From an uncultured Prevotella sp. (GTDB taxonomy: Bacteria > Bacteroidota > Bacteroidia > Bacteroidales > Bacteroidaceae), in NCBI GenBank assembly GCA_900548195.1, contig URJQ01000001.1:14088-78087 (forward strand): a stretch of DNA of 64,000 bases, read 5' to 3'. Shown one piece after another: positions 7,935-16,524 of this stretch. The notes beneath the pieces are model-generated. The model had not been told where the DNA came from. It was given only the letters and a program-made list of their open reading frames with translations, and ran no database searches. Within the stretch, counting starts at the first letter, position 1; the number at the start of each line of letters is the position of its first letter. Made by a program: the position numbers and the translations under genes.

Positions 7935-8413
7935 TGATTTGCTGCATAGCGGCATTGGCAATCATGGTGGGGTGTACCTCCATTGACTGCTCCGTCAACA
8001 GCACTGTGCTCTGTTCTTACCGTTTCATGAATGCAAAAGGCGACTCCGTGATGCTGGGCAATCCTGTCAGCGTGGTCTCTGCACGAACCATTGACGGTAA
8101 TGATACAGTCCTGATAAACAAGTTGGAGAATGCTTGCACATTCCGCATTCCTATGAGTTATGCGCAGGATGCTGACGAATTGCGATTTATCGTAACCGAT
8201 AATCAGGGAAAGGAGAGCACTGACTATGTGGTGGTGTCAAAGACTAACGAACCTGTATTTGAAAGTGTCGATTGCGCTCCACGCTACAATCACACCATTT
8301 CAAGCATCAGCACCACTCATAATTTCATCGATTCCATCGTAGTAAAAAATAATAAGGTAACAAATGATCCGACAAAAATCAATATATTTGTCTATCTCCA
8401 CACTGCTGATTAG
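7922..8413 (+). CDS. DUF6452-like lipoprotein
   Basis: A 163-residue predicted lipoprotein with lipobox MVGC (Cys18) after a short hydrophobic signal. The remainder is beta-rich and starts SIDCSVNSTVLCSYRF, the pattern I associate with the Bacteroidota family DUF6452. No catalytic motif is visible. It overlaps the GT2 gene by 13 bp and the next gene by 50 bp. These tight overlaps mark a GT2-DUF6452-DUF6048 operon, probably for an envelope function. The family name is from memory and should be treated as likely, not proven. Confidence 0.65.
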   Translation: MRKVVICCIAALAIMVGCTSIDCSVNSTVLCSYRFMNAKGDSVMLGNPVSVVSARTIDGNDTVLINKLENACTFRIPMSYAQDADELRFIVTDNQGKESTDYVVVSKTNEPVFESVDCAPRYNHTISSISTTHNFIDSIVVKNNKVTNDPTKINIFVYLHTAD

Positions 8414-9053
8414 TCTCGCTCTCATCCTGGGAGCCTCGCAGGCTCATGCTCAGAAGCTCAAGATAGAGGTGCTTCCTGACTCTGTTCCTTTCTTCAGAGG
8501 ACTGAGTGTAGGCGCTGATCTCTTCGGTGTAATCCAGAGGCAGGTCAGTGATTACGGTCAGTATGAGGCAAATTTGAGGGTCAATCTCAAGGATAAGTAT
8601 TTCCTAGTATTCGAACTTGGTATCGGCGATGCTGATCATAAAGACGATGCTGTGACGGGAATAAGCGTCAAGACCCGCGCTCCTTACGGACGAATCGGAT
8701 GCGATTTCAATGTGCTGAAGAATAAGCATGATGATTATCGTGCCTTTGTAGGACTCAGATATGCTTACACCAACTTCGATTTTGAGTTGTCGCATAAAGG
8801 AGTAGATGACCCGGTATGGGGCGGTACGGCAGAGTATGGCACTAAAGAAAATTGCTATTACCACTGGCTCGAAGCCCTCTTTGCAGTCGATGCTAAAGTC
8901 ATAGGGCCTGTAAGACTCGGCTGGAGCGTCAGATACCGCAGGAGAATAGCAAGTTCTGACTGCTCCACTGGTGAGGTGTGGTATGTTCCAGGCTTCGGTA
9001 AAGCAAAGAAAACGTGCATTGGTGGAAGCTTTAATATTGCCGTTGAGATATAA
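8364..9053 (+). CDS. DUF6048-like outer-membrane beta-barrel protein
   Basis: A 229-residue protein with a signal peptide (hydrophobic core about 10-24, cleavage near SQAHAQ). The mature part has alternating beta strands (SVGADLFGVIQRQ, YEANLRVNLKDKYFLVFELGIG, YRAFVGLRYAYTNFDFEL, VRLGWSVRYRRRI) and ends in GGSFNIAVEI, as expected for a small barrel such as DUF6048. The start overlaps the lipoprotein gene by 50 bp. A plausible reading is that the lipoprotein and the barrel work together, with the GT2 product supplying a glycan; this rests only on gene order. Confidence 0.65.
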   Translation: MIRQKSIYLSISTLLISLALILGASQAHAQKLKIEVLPDSVPFFRGLSVGADLFGVIQRQVSDYGQYEANLRVNLKDKYFLVFELGIGDADHKDDAVTGISVKTRAPYGRIGCDFNVLKNKHDDYRAFVGLRYAYTNFDFELSHKGVDDPVWGGTAEYGTKENCYYHWLEALFAVDAKVIGPVRLGWSVRYRRRIASSDCSTGEVWYVPGFGKAKKTCIGGSFNIAVEI

Positions 9054-9064
9054 TTCAGAATGCC

Positions 9065-9173
9065 AAGTAGGTGATTGGAATTATCTTTATAATAGCTTTG
9101 CACACAAAAGAGCATAGATATTATTAAAATGAAAATCAATTATCATTATCAAAATGATTTTGATTAACTACTT
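9065..9173. repeat. MITE-like inverted repeat, copy 1
   Basis: This 109-bp element begins AAGTAGGTGATTGGAATTAT and ends TGATTAACTACTT, so the ends are inverted (AAGTAGGTGAT against AAGTAGTTAATCA). Related copies are at 18003-18069 and 60224-60304. Inside is TAGCTTTG (9093-9100), a possible -7 box for apbE. Confidence 0.65.
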
Positions 9174-9239
9174 AAACCCTGAAGAAAAGTTTCGACAAAG
9201 CACAATAATTATACAAACAAAACTTGAACATTTACTCAA

Positions 9240-10244
9240 ATGAAGAAGGTCTTACCAATTTTATTCATACTCGTTGTCCTCGTCGTAGCGGGCATTGCAG
9301 TAGGAAGAAAGAATGCAGATTACCAGCATGACTCCGGTCTTGTCTTCGGTACATCATATAATATAACCTATCAGAGCAATGATAATCTCAAGCCGGAGAT
9401 AGAGAAAGCCCTTGCAGAAGTGGACGCTTCGCTCTCGCCTTTCAATGAGAAATCGGTGATAACCCATGTCAACAAGAATGAGGCAGTTACCCTCGATGAC
9501 CATTTCATCACTGTTTTCCGCCTCTCTTCTGAGATTTATAAAGACACGGAAGGCGCATTCGACATCACTGTTGCTCCGCTTGTAAATGCTTGGGGCTTTG
9601 GTTTTAAGAACGGTATTACGCCAGATCGCCATGCTATTGACAGCCTGATGCAGTTTGTAGGCTTTGACAAAGTGAAACTGCAGGATGGAAAGATAATAAA
9701 GACCGATGACAGATTGATGCTCGATTGCAGTGCTATAGCCAAGGGATATGGCGTCGATGCCGTCGCAAGACTGCTGAAATCCAAGGGTATTGACAATTAT
9801 ATGGTGGAGATAGGAGGCGAGATTGTTGCTTCTGGAGAAAACCCTAAAGGTGCTCCTTGGCGCATTGGAGTAAGCAAACCGGATGATGATTCCGTAAGCG
9901 TTAGTAATGAGATACAGGGTATTATAAATATCTCCAATAGAGCAATGGCGACCAGTGGCAACTACCGCAACTTCTATTACAAAGGCGGAAAGAAATATGC
10001 ACACACCATAGACCCTAAGACCGGTTGCCCAGTGCAGCACTCCATTCTCTCTGCTACCGTGGTGAGTGACGAATGTGCAAAGGCTGATGCCTATGCCACA
10101 GCATTCATGGTGATGGGTTTAGACAAGGCTAAAGCAGTCTTGGCACGCCATAAGGACTTGATGGCTTACTTCATTTATAGTGATGATAAAGGAAATAATA
10201 AGGTGTGGTATTCACCTTCATTAAAGGCAAACTTAGAAGAGTAA
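9240..10244 (+). CDS. apbE: FAD:protein FMN transferase
   Basis: A 334-residue ApbE family protein with an N-terminal membrane anchor (about 5-22) and no lipobox Cys. Motifs: LSPFNEKSVITHVN, TVAPLVNAWGFG, DCSAIAKGYGVD (FAD binding), VEIGGEI, ATSGNYRNFY and the metal-binding HTIDPKTGCPV. ApbE transfers FMN from FAD to a Thr of partner proteins such as NqrB/NqrC or RnfG on the periplasmic side of the inner membrane. No partner is encoded nearby. The stop codon overlaps the next start by one base (TAATG at 10242-10246), so a Crp/Fnr regulator is translationally coupled. A possible -7 box lies inside the repeat at 9093-9100. Confidence 0.92.
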   Translation: MKKVLPILFILVVLVVAGIAVGRKNADYQHDSGLVFGTSYNITYQSNDNLKPEIEKALAEVDASLSPFNEKSVITHVNKNEAVTLDDHFITVFRLSSEIYKDTEGAFDITVAPLVNAWGFGFKNGITPDRHAIDSLMQFVGFDKVKLQDGKIIKTDDRLMLDCSAIAKGYGVDAVARLLKSKGIDNYMVEIGGEIVASGENPKGAPWRIGVSKPDDDSVSVSNEIQGIINISNRAMATSGNYRNFYYKGGKKYAHTIDPKTGCPVQHSILSATVVSDECAKADAYATAFMVMGLDKAKAVLARHKDLMAYFIYSDDKGNNKVWYSPSLKANLEE

Positions 10245-10915
10245 TGAAATATTCCTTGACAGAATTACTGGAGTTGCCTCTATTCTTAGGTATGGGAAGA
10301 GGGGAACTGGACGAGATACAGAAGTATGTTCGCCTTGCCAGTTCTCATGTCAAGAAAACCAGAATGATAGTCACTGCTGGCGAACTTTGCGACAGTCTGA
10401 TAATCGTAGCAAAAGGACAACTGTCCTGCATCAGATACAGCGATGATAAATCATACTATATGGACGAGCATCTGCAGGCGCCTCTGGTCATACAGCCCGA
10501 GCATATCTTCGGAATGAAGCAGAGATACACGATGTCGTTCAAGGCACGCTCGTATTGCGATGTGCTGAGGATTGAGAAGCACATGGTGCTCAGACTCATG
10601 GAAAAGTCGATGACATTCCGACTCAATTTCCTGAATATCATCACCACTCAGACGCAGCGATTGTGCAGTGATATCTGGCATCCTATGCCTGAAGATGTAG
10701 AGAAAAGGATAATACGATTTGTCAAAGACCATTCCCATTATCCTGCTGGATGCAAGATATTGCATATCAAGATGAATGCTTTTGCTAAGGAATTGGGCTG
10801 CTCCCGCCTTGAAATATCTGAGGCTTTGCATTCCCTGCAGGACAAGCAACTGCTCCTTATCCGCCGTTCTTTCATAGAAGTGCCGATGCTGCAATTGCTT
10901 ATCAAGCAGAAATAA
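10244..10915 (+). CDS. Crp/Fnr family transcriptional regulator
   Basis: A 223-residue protein, starting at the ATG that overlaps the apbE stop (TAATG). The reading frame is open further upstream, but that part lies within apbE. The N-terminal half is a cyclic-nucleotide-binding-like beta barrel (about 15-120) and the C-terminal half holds a helix-turn-helix (about 175-215, AFAKELGCSRLEISEALHSL). No Fnr-type Cys cluster is visible, so an iron-sulfur oxygen sensor is unlikely. The ligand is unknown. Coupling to apbE suggests a link to redox or respiratory control, by inference. Confidence 0.8.
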   Translation: MKYSLTELLELPLFLGMGRGELDEIQKYVRLASSHVKKTRMIVTAGELCDSLIIVAKGQLSCIRYSDDKSYYMDEHLQAPLVIQPEHIFGMKQRYTMSFKARSYCDVLRIEKHMVLRLMEKSMTFRLNFLNIITTQTQRLCSDIWHPMPEDVEKRIIRFVKDHSHYPAGCKILHIKMNAFAKELGCSRLEISEALHSLQDKQLLLIRRSFIEVPMLQLLIKQK

Positions 10916-11001
10916 GTGGCGTGATGACAGCGCTTTAGAATAGTAAAAACTGACATTCAGGGCTTCATATGGCCCACGATAATTATATAATATACAAGAT
11001 A

Positions 11002-13050
11002 ATGAGACAGAATCCGTTTTTCAGCAAATATACTACAATACATGAAGTGCCTCCTTTCGACAAGATAAAGCTCGAAGATTACGAAGAGGCTTTCATGGAA
11101 GGAATACGCCGTGACGATGAGCATATAGACAAAATCATCAATAATCCGGAGCCTCCTACATTTGATAACACGATTATCGAAGAGGATGATGAGAATGAAT
11201 ATTATGCTTTGCTTGACAAAGTGTCTGCCGTTTTCTTCAATCTTCTTTCTGCTGAGACGAATGATGAGATGGACGCACTGGCACAAAAGATTCAGCCTGC
11301 GCTGACAAAGCATGCTAATGACGTGAGTCTCAATAAGAGATTGTTTGAACGCATCAAGGCAGTACATGACAATCATCGCCCTCTCACACCGGAGGAAGAG
11401 TGTCTCTTGCAGAAGAGTTACGACGGTTTCGTCCGTAGCGGTGCTCTCCTCGATGAGGAAGGAAAGGCTAAGCTCCGTGCTCTCACAGAGGAAGGCAGTA
11501 TGCTTTCTCTCCAGTTTTCGCAGAATCTGCTGAAAGAAAAGAAGGCTTTCTCTCTCCATATCACTGATGAGAATGACCTTAAAGGTCTCCCTGATACTCA
11601 GAAAGAGACGGCAAGACATGAGGCAAAGGAGCGTAATCTCGATGGTTGGGTGTTTACTCTCGACTTCCCAAGTTATGGTCCTTTTATGCAATATGCAGAA
11701 AACCGCGACCTCAGAGAGAAAATGTTTATGGCATACAACACTCTCTGTACGCATGAAAATGAGACTAATAACATAGATATCTGCAAGCGACTGATCAATA
11801 TTCGCCGTGAGACGGCTCAGTTGCTCGGTTATCATACCTATGCTGACTATGTCCTCGTAAAGCGTATGGCATCCAATGTAGCAAATGTATATAAACTGCT
11901 CGACGACCTTATTGATGCCTATAAGCCTACTGCCGTTGCTGAGAAAGAGGAACTGAAGCAGATGGCTAAGCGCATGAATGGAGAGGATTTCAAACTCATG
12001 CCGTGGGATGGAGCTTTCTATTCGCACAAGCTTCAGTTGGAAAAATATAATGTCGATGCAGAGATGGTACGTCCGTACTTCGAACTTTCCAAGGTGATAA
12101 AGGGCGTATTCGGACTTGCCACACGCCTTTATGGCATTACATTCCAGGAGAATAAGGATATTCCTGTATATCATCCTGATGTGAAAGCCTATGAGGTGTT
12201 CGACAAAGATGGCTCATATCTCGCAGTCCTCTATGCCGATTTCTATCCTCGAAAGGGCAAGCAGGGTGGAGCTTGGATGACCAGTTATCAGGATCAATGG
12301 ATTAACCAAAAGGGCGAAAACATACGTCCGCACGTCAGTCTGGTGATGAATTTCACCAAGCCTACTGCTGATAAGCCTGCATTGCTCACCCTCGGTGAGG
12401 TGGAGACTTTCCTCCACGAGTTCGGTCATTCATTGCATGGTATGTTTGCCAACACTCGCTTCTCTTCGCTTTCAGGCACTAATGTGTGGTGGGATTTTGT
12501 GGAATTGCCTTCACAGTTTATGGAGAATTTCTCTCTTGAGCGTGAGTTTCTCTCCACTTTCGCATACCATTACAAGACTGGTGAACCAATGCCTGACGAC
12601 CTTATCCAGCGTCTTATTGATGGAAGAAACTTCGCTGTGGCTTCTGCTTGCCTCCGCCAGGTCAGCTTCGGACTCCTCGATATGGCTTACTATACTAAGG
12701 AAAAGCCATTCGAAGACGACCTTATCAAGTTTGAGAAAAAGGCTTGGGAGAAGGCAATCATCGGCACCCAACTGGAGAATACCTGCATGACTGTGCAGTT
12801 CTCGCACATCATGGCTGGCGGATATGCGGCTGGTTATTATAGTTATAAGTGGGCAGAGGTGCTTGATGCCGATGCTTTTGCAGTGTTCAAGCGTGAAGGT
12901 GTCTTCAACAGAGAGACGGCACAACGCTTCCGCGACTGCATTCTCTCCAAGGGAGGAACCGAGCATCCGATGACTCTCTATAAGCGTTTCCGTGGTGGCG
13001 AGCCGACTATTGATGCCCTTCTCGAAAGAAATGGTATCAAGAAAGCGTAA
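11002..13050 (+). CDS. dcp: M3 family zinc metallopeptidase (peptidyl-dipeptidase Dcp-like)
   Basis: About 682 residues from the ATG of MRQNPFFSKYTTIHEVPPFDKI, which resembles the usual Dcp start. An in-frame ATG at 10969 would add 11 residues with no family resemblance. The zinc site HEFGH is at about 472-476 in FLHEFGHSLHGMF, followed by SSLSGTNVWWDFVELPSQFMENF with the third zinc ligand, and YYSYKWAEVLDADAF near the C-terminus. Dcp removes dipeptides from the C-terminus of short peptides. No signal peptide is seen, so it is probably cytosolic. It is a single gene with 86 bp upstream. Confidence 0.88.
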   Translation: MRQNPFFSKYTTIHEVPPFDKIKLEDYEEAFMEGIRRDDEHIDKIINNPEPPTFDNTIIEEDDENEYYALLDKVSAVFFNLLSAETNDEMDALAQKIQPALTKHANDVSLNKRLFERIKAVHDNHRPLTPEEECLLQKSYDGFVRSGALLDEEGKAKLRALTEEGSMLSLQFSQNLLKEKKAFSLHITDENDLKGLPDTQKETARHEAKERNLDGWVFTLDFPSYGPFMQYAENRDLREKMFMAYNTLCTHENETNNIDICKRLINIRRETAQLLGYHTYADYVLVKRMASNVANVYKLLDDLIDAYKPTAVAEKEELKQMAKRMNGEDFKLMPWDGAFYSHKLQLEKYNVDAEMVRPYFELSKVIKGVFGLATRLYGITFQENKDIPVYHPDVKAYEVFDKDGSYLAVLYADFYPRKGKQGGAWMTSYQDQWINQKGENIRPHVSLVMNFTKPTADKPALLTLGEVETFLHEFGHSLHGMFANTRFSSLSGTNVWWDFVELPSQFMENFSLEREFLSTFAYHYKTGEPMPDDLIQRLIDGRNFAVASACLRQVSFGLLDMAYYTKEKPFEDDLIKFEKKAWEKAIIGTQLENTCMTVQFSHIMAGGYAAGYYSYKWAEVLDADAFAVFKREGVFNRETAQRFRDCILSKGGTEHPMTLYKRFRGGEPTIDALLERNGIKKA

Positions 13051-13129
13051 CTATCACGTCGTAAGTATTTTATAATGCCATAGCATTCCGTCTGTTACCG
13101 CGGAATAATATAATAAAGTAATCGTGAAT

Positions 13130-13561
13130 ATGGATAAGCAGAAACAGTACAATCTCGACTGTCGCTATCTGAGAATGGCGCAGATCTGGGCAGAGAACAG
13201 TTATTGCAAGCGTAGGCAAGTCGGCGCTCTTGTGGTAAAAGACAAGATGATTATCAGTGATGGATACAATGGTACACCGAGCGGATTCGACAATATCTGT
13301 GAGGATGAGACCAACACTACATATCCATACGTGCTCCATGCTGAGGCTAATGCTATCACCAAACTGGCTCGAAGCAGCAATAATAGCGATGGCGCTACAC
13401 TCTATGTCACTGCTTCTCCATGTATAGAATGCGCAAAACTCATCATTCAGGCTGGCATAAAGCGTGTCATCTACGGTGAGGAATACCGTCTCTCTGATGG
13501 TCTTGACTTGATGCGCAAGGCAGGAATTGAAGTACTGTTGCTTGAGCAAAAGGAGAAATAA
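13130..13561 (+). CDS. Deoxycytidylate (dCMP) deaminase
   Basis: A 143-residue zinc-dependent deaminase from the ATG at 13130 (a GTG six bases earlier is possible). The zinc site is HAEAN (His70, catalytic Glu72) and PCIEC (Cys98, Cys101). The leading RMAQIWAENSYCKRRQVGALVVKD and NGTPSGFDN match dCMP deaminases, which make dUMP for thymidylate synthesis. The ComE-type late-competence form is similar and is usually the same enzyme. It sits between an M3 peptidase and an S41 protease on the same strand, with 79 and 62 bp gaps. Confidence 0.88.
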   Translation: MDKQKQYNLDCRYLRMAQIWAENSYCKRRQVGALVVKDKMIISDGYNGTPSGFDNICEDETNTTYPYVLHAEANAITKLARSSNNSDGATLYVTASPCIECAKLIIQAGIKRVIYGEEYRLSDGLDLMRKAGIEVLLLEQKEK

Positions 13562-13623
13562 ATGCCAACCATCCTTGGTTGCCTGCCCTCATCTCCCCAT
13601 AATCACAATAATAAAACAAGAAA

Positions 13624-15255
13624 ATGTCAAAGAAAACAAATAGATACATGCCCCTGCTGATGGCTCTATGCGTAGTCATCGGTATAGTGATAGGATCTTT
13701 CTATGCCAATCATTTCTCAGGAAATCGCCTCAATATCATCAATTCTGGTAGTAACAGACTCAATAATCTCTTGCATATCATCGATGATCAGTATGTCGAT
13801 TCCGTCAATATCAATGACTTGGTGGAGAAAGCTATCCCGCAGATATTGTCCGAACTGGACCCTCACTCTGTCTATATCTCAGCGAAAGAGGCGCAGAAGA
13901 CTGCCGATGATCTCAAGGGTTCATTCTGTGGTGTCGGCATCGAATTTGTCATTAGAGAGGATACTATCCATGTGCAGAATGTCATTACTGACGGTCCTGC
14001 CGAGCGTGCTGGCATAATAGCAGGCGATAAAATCGTAGCTGTCGATGGCAAACCGTTCGTTGGCAAGATGGTGACAAGTGAGGAAGCGCAGACTCGTCTC
14101 AAGGGAGAGAAGGGCTCTAAGGTGAAGATTGGGGTCGTAAGATATGGCTCTAAGAAAGTAAAGACCTTCACACTTGTGCGTGATGAAATAAAGATGAAGA
14201 GCGTTTCTGCAGCTTATATGCTCGATGAAACTACGGGATATATCAAGGTAAAGAACTTTGGCGAGACCACATACGCTGAATTCCTCGTTGCTCTTGCTAC
14301 CTTGTCACAGCAAGGATTCAAGGGTCTTGTCGTCGATCTCCGCGATAATGGTGGCGGTTATCTTGAGTCCAGTGTGCAAATGGCTAATGAATTCCTCCCT
14401 GCTAATCGTCTGATTGTATATACTCAGGGTCGCAAGTCCCCTCGTCGTGACTATCAATCGGATGGTAGGGGCGCTTATATCAAGATGCCACTCGTAGTGC
14501 TTATCAATGAAAACTCTGCCTCTGCATCCGAGATTTTCGCTGGAGCAATGCAGGATAATGACCGTGCCACTATCATAGGCTTGCGCTCTTACGGTAAGGG
14601 ATTGGTACAGCAACAGTTGGGATTCCCTGACGGTTCGATGATTCGTCTTACGGTAGCGCGCTATTATACTCCTTCTGGTCGTTGCATACAGAAGCCATAT
14701 ACCAATGCTGATGAATATAGCCATGACGTATTGAAGAGATATGAGAGTGGTGAATTCTTCTCTCAGGACAGCATTAAGCATACCGGACCAAAGTATCATA
14801 CCGTAGGCGGTAGGGTAGTATATGGCGGTGGTGGTATCACTCCTGACATCTTTGTGGCTGAAGATACCACATCTCTCACCAGCTATTATACCAAGGCTGT
14901 CACCAGTGGACTTATCCTTCAGTTTGCTTTTGTCTATACTGACGACAACCGTCTGAAACTGAATAACTTCACTGAAATGCAGGAAATGGCTGACTATCTC
15001 AAGACTCAAAGCCTTGTGGATAAGTTTGCTACTTATGCTGATTCTCATGGATTGAAGCGTCGTAACCTGATGATTAAAAAGTCATACTCACTCCTTGACC
15101 GTTTCATCAATAGTAGAATTATCTACACAATGCTTGACGAGCAGTCTTGGTATCAGTATATCAATCAGGATGATCCTGTCATTGGTACGGCGATAAATGT
15201 CTTCAGGGAAGGCAAGGCTTTCCCTTCCATCGTGAAAAAGAAGGCAAAGAAATGA
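13624..15255 (+). CDS. S41 family C-terminal processing protease (CtpA/Tsp type)
   Basis: A 543-residue protein. An N-terminal signal anchor (about 9-29) places it in the periplasm, followed by a PDZ domain (about 85-180: GVGIEFVIREDTIHVQNVITDGPAERAG) and the S41 core. The catalytic Ser lies in SASASE (298-303) and the general base is Lys325 in RSYGKGLVQQ. The tail of about 130 residues is helical. CtpA-type proteases trim C-termini of exported and envelope proteins. Start at the first ATG, 62 bp after the deaminase stop. Confidence 0.9.
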   Translation: MSKKTNRYMPLLMALCVVIGIVIGSFYANHFSGNRLNIINSGSNRLNNLLHIIDDQYVDSVNINDLVEKAIPQILSELDPHSVYISAKEAQKTADDLKGSFCGVGIEFVIREDTIHVQNVITDGPAERAGIIAGDKIVAVDGKPFVGKMVTSEEAQTRLKGEKGSKVKIGVVRYGSKKVKTFTLVRDEIKMKSVSAAYMLDETTGYIKVKNFGETTYAEFLVALATLSQQGFKGLVVDLRDNGGGYLESSVQMANEFLPANRLIVYTQGRKSPRRDYQSDGRGAYIKMPLVVLINENSASASEIFAGAMQDNDRATIIGLRSYGKGLVQQQLGFPDGSMIRLTVARYYTPSGRCIQKPYTNADEYSHDVLKRYESGEFFSQDSIKHTGPKYHTVGGRVVYGGGGITPDIFVAEDTTSLTSYYTKAVTSGLILQFAFVYTDDNRLKLNNFTEMQEMADYLKTQSLVDKFATYADSHGLKRRNLMIKKSYSLLDRFINSRIIYTMLDEQSWYQYINQDDPVIGTAINVFREGKAFPSIVKKKAKK

Positions 15256-15317
15256 CATCCTGACGCATCATTACGATGATATAAAAGAACAAACACCCAA
15301 CTTGATAATCTAAATAT

Positions 15318-15872
15318 ATGAAAAAGAAGGAATTAAGAAGGCATATACGTGCCGAGAAACAGAAATATAGCAAAGCAGAACTTGCACAATTCTCAGCAGA
15401 GATAGTGCAAGTATTGCTTCGCCATTCTCGTGTCATTGAAGCGCAAACGATACTCCTTTACCATGCTCTTCCTGATGAAGTCGATACCACAGCGCTGCTT
15501 TCTGCCCTGCAAAGTCGAGGCAAGACATTGCTTCTGCCAAAGGTAATCAGTGATACTGATATGACAATACATCTCTATCACGGTGAGGAAACGTTGCGAA
15601 AGGATGACTCTTTCGGCATTATGGAGCCTGACAACGCTCCTTTTACCGACTATTCGTCCATAGATCTGATGATAATCCCTGGCATGGCATTCGATAATCA
15701 GTGTCATCGTTTGGGCAGAGGAAAGGGCTATTATGACCGTTTCCTGTCTAAAGTTCCTGCAGATAAGTATAAGTTGGGCATTTGTTTTCCATTCCAGATG
15801 TTGCCAGAAGTGCCTTCAGAGGCTACTGATATCCTTATGAATGAGGTGGTGTCTGGTGGGTTTGTTGTTTAG
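15318..15872 (+). CDS. 5-formyltetrahydrofolate cyclo-ligase
   Basis: A 184-residue cytosolic enzyme of the MTHFS family: KKKELRRHIRAEKQ at the N-terminus, ATP-binding LLLPKV, and the C-terminal signature MIIPGMAFDNQCHRLGRGKGYYDRFL. It converts 5-formyl-THF to 5,10-methenyl-THF with ATP and clears a folate by-product; fhs at 20.9 kb works on the same one-carbon pool. The last codons and the TAG stop (15870-15872) lie inside a TTGTTTAG repeat element (15861-15963), so the C-terminal residues come from the repeat. Confidence 0.9.
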   Translation: MKKKELRRHIRAEKQKYSKAELAQFSAEIVQVLLRHSRVIEAQTILLYHALPDEVDTTALLSALQSRGKTLLLPKVISDTDMTIHLYHGEETLRKDDSFGIMEPDNAPFTDYSSIDLMIIPGMAFDNQCHRLGRGKGYYDRFLSKVPADKYKLGICFPFQMLPEVPSEATDILMNEVVSGGFVV

Positions 15873-15963
15873 TTGTTTAGTTGTTTGGTTGAATGTATAA
15901 TCAAGGCAAATAACCAAATAACCAAACAAGGCAAACAACAAAACAACGAAACAACCAAACAAC
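15861..15963. repeat. TTGTTTAG / AACAACCA inverted repeat, copy 1
   Basis: The left arm is iterated TTGTTTAG/TTGTTTGG and the right arm iterated AACAACCAAA, with a core containing TTGAATGTATAA and CAAGGCAAA. The same core occurs in the copy at 56531-56657. It would fold as a long imperfect hairpin. It overlaps the end of the cyclo-ligase gene. Confidence 0.75.
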
Positions 15964-15991
15964 ATTAACTTTACTCAATAAAACCCCATAA

Positions 15992-16282
15992 ATGTTCCGT
16001 AAGCATCCGATACAAGTAGAGAAGTTAGTGAAGGTCATCCTTCGCTCAAATGGTCTTGAGACGCCTTGGCTTCAAAGGCGTCTTATAGAGGCGTGGGATA
16101 ATGTGGCTGGTGAAACTGTTGCGCGATATACCACGGAAAAGTATATCCGCAATCAGACTTTATTCGTTCATATAGAAAATCCTGCGCTACGTTCGGAGTT
16201 GAATATGTCTAAAAATATGTTAATAAAGTGCTTAAATACAACTGTAGGAGCGCAAGTAATCACCGACATACGTTTGGTATAA
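15992..16282 (+). CDS. DUF721 (DciA-like) protein
   Basis: A 96-residue protein of the DUF721 family: KLVKVILRSNGLETPWLQRRLIEAWDNVAG at the N-terminal helical part, then the beta unit QTLFVHIENPALRSELNMSKNMLIKCLN. DUF721 includes DciA, which helps load the replicative helicase DnaB; the Bacteroidota members are short and untested. In related genomes it is often beside recF. Here it converges on recF across a 576-bp gap, which keeps that pairing but not the usual orientation. Confidence 0.75.
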   Translation: MFRKHPIQVEKLVKVILRSNGLETPWLQRRLIEAWDNVAGETVARYTTEKYIRNQTLFVHIENPALRSELNMSKNMLIKCLNTTVGAQVITDIRLV

Positions 16283-16311
16283 TTACAATTCCGACGCAGT
16301 GATTGCAATCT

Positions 16312-16465
16312 AAAAGCTATGTTGTTACTGCCAAATCGCTATGTTCTAACTTCCTAATAACTATATTGTTACCTTCTAAAAGCATAGTTATTACCTTGTA
16401 AAAGCATTGTTATTACCTTGTAAAAGCATAGCTATTGCAAACTAAAAACTAAGCTTTTGCAGTCC
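16312..16465. repeat. Array B: seven 22-bp phased quasi-palindromic units
   Basis: Units start every 22 bp at 16312, 16334, 16356, 16378, 16400, 16422 and 16444. The three central units read AAAAGCATAGTTATTACC or close variants. Degenerate units can be traced on both sides (16290 and 16466). Same unit and period as arrays A and C. Confidence 0.8.
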
Positions 16466-16524
16466 TCTTTTATATCGAAAATTAAGCTACTTTTCTCGTA
16501 AAAAAAATATTTTTTTTTCAAATA

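Noticed and set aside
16312..16465. 22-bp arrays read as a CRISPR
   Set aside because: There are no unique spacers of 25-40 bp between repeats; units are directly adjacent and quasi-palindromic, and no cas gene is in the window.
16290..16487. Array B as an iteron-type replication origin
   Set aside because: The 22-bp size fits iterons, but no rep gene, dnaA gene or DnaA-box cluster is present, and the same array occurs at two other loci.
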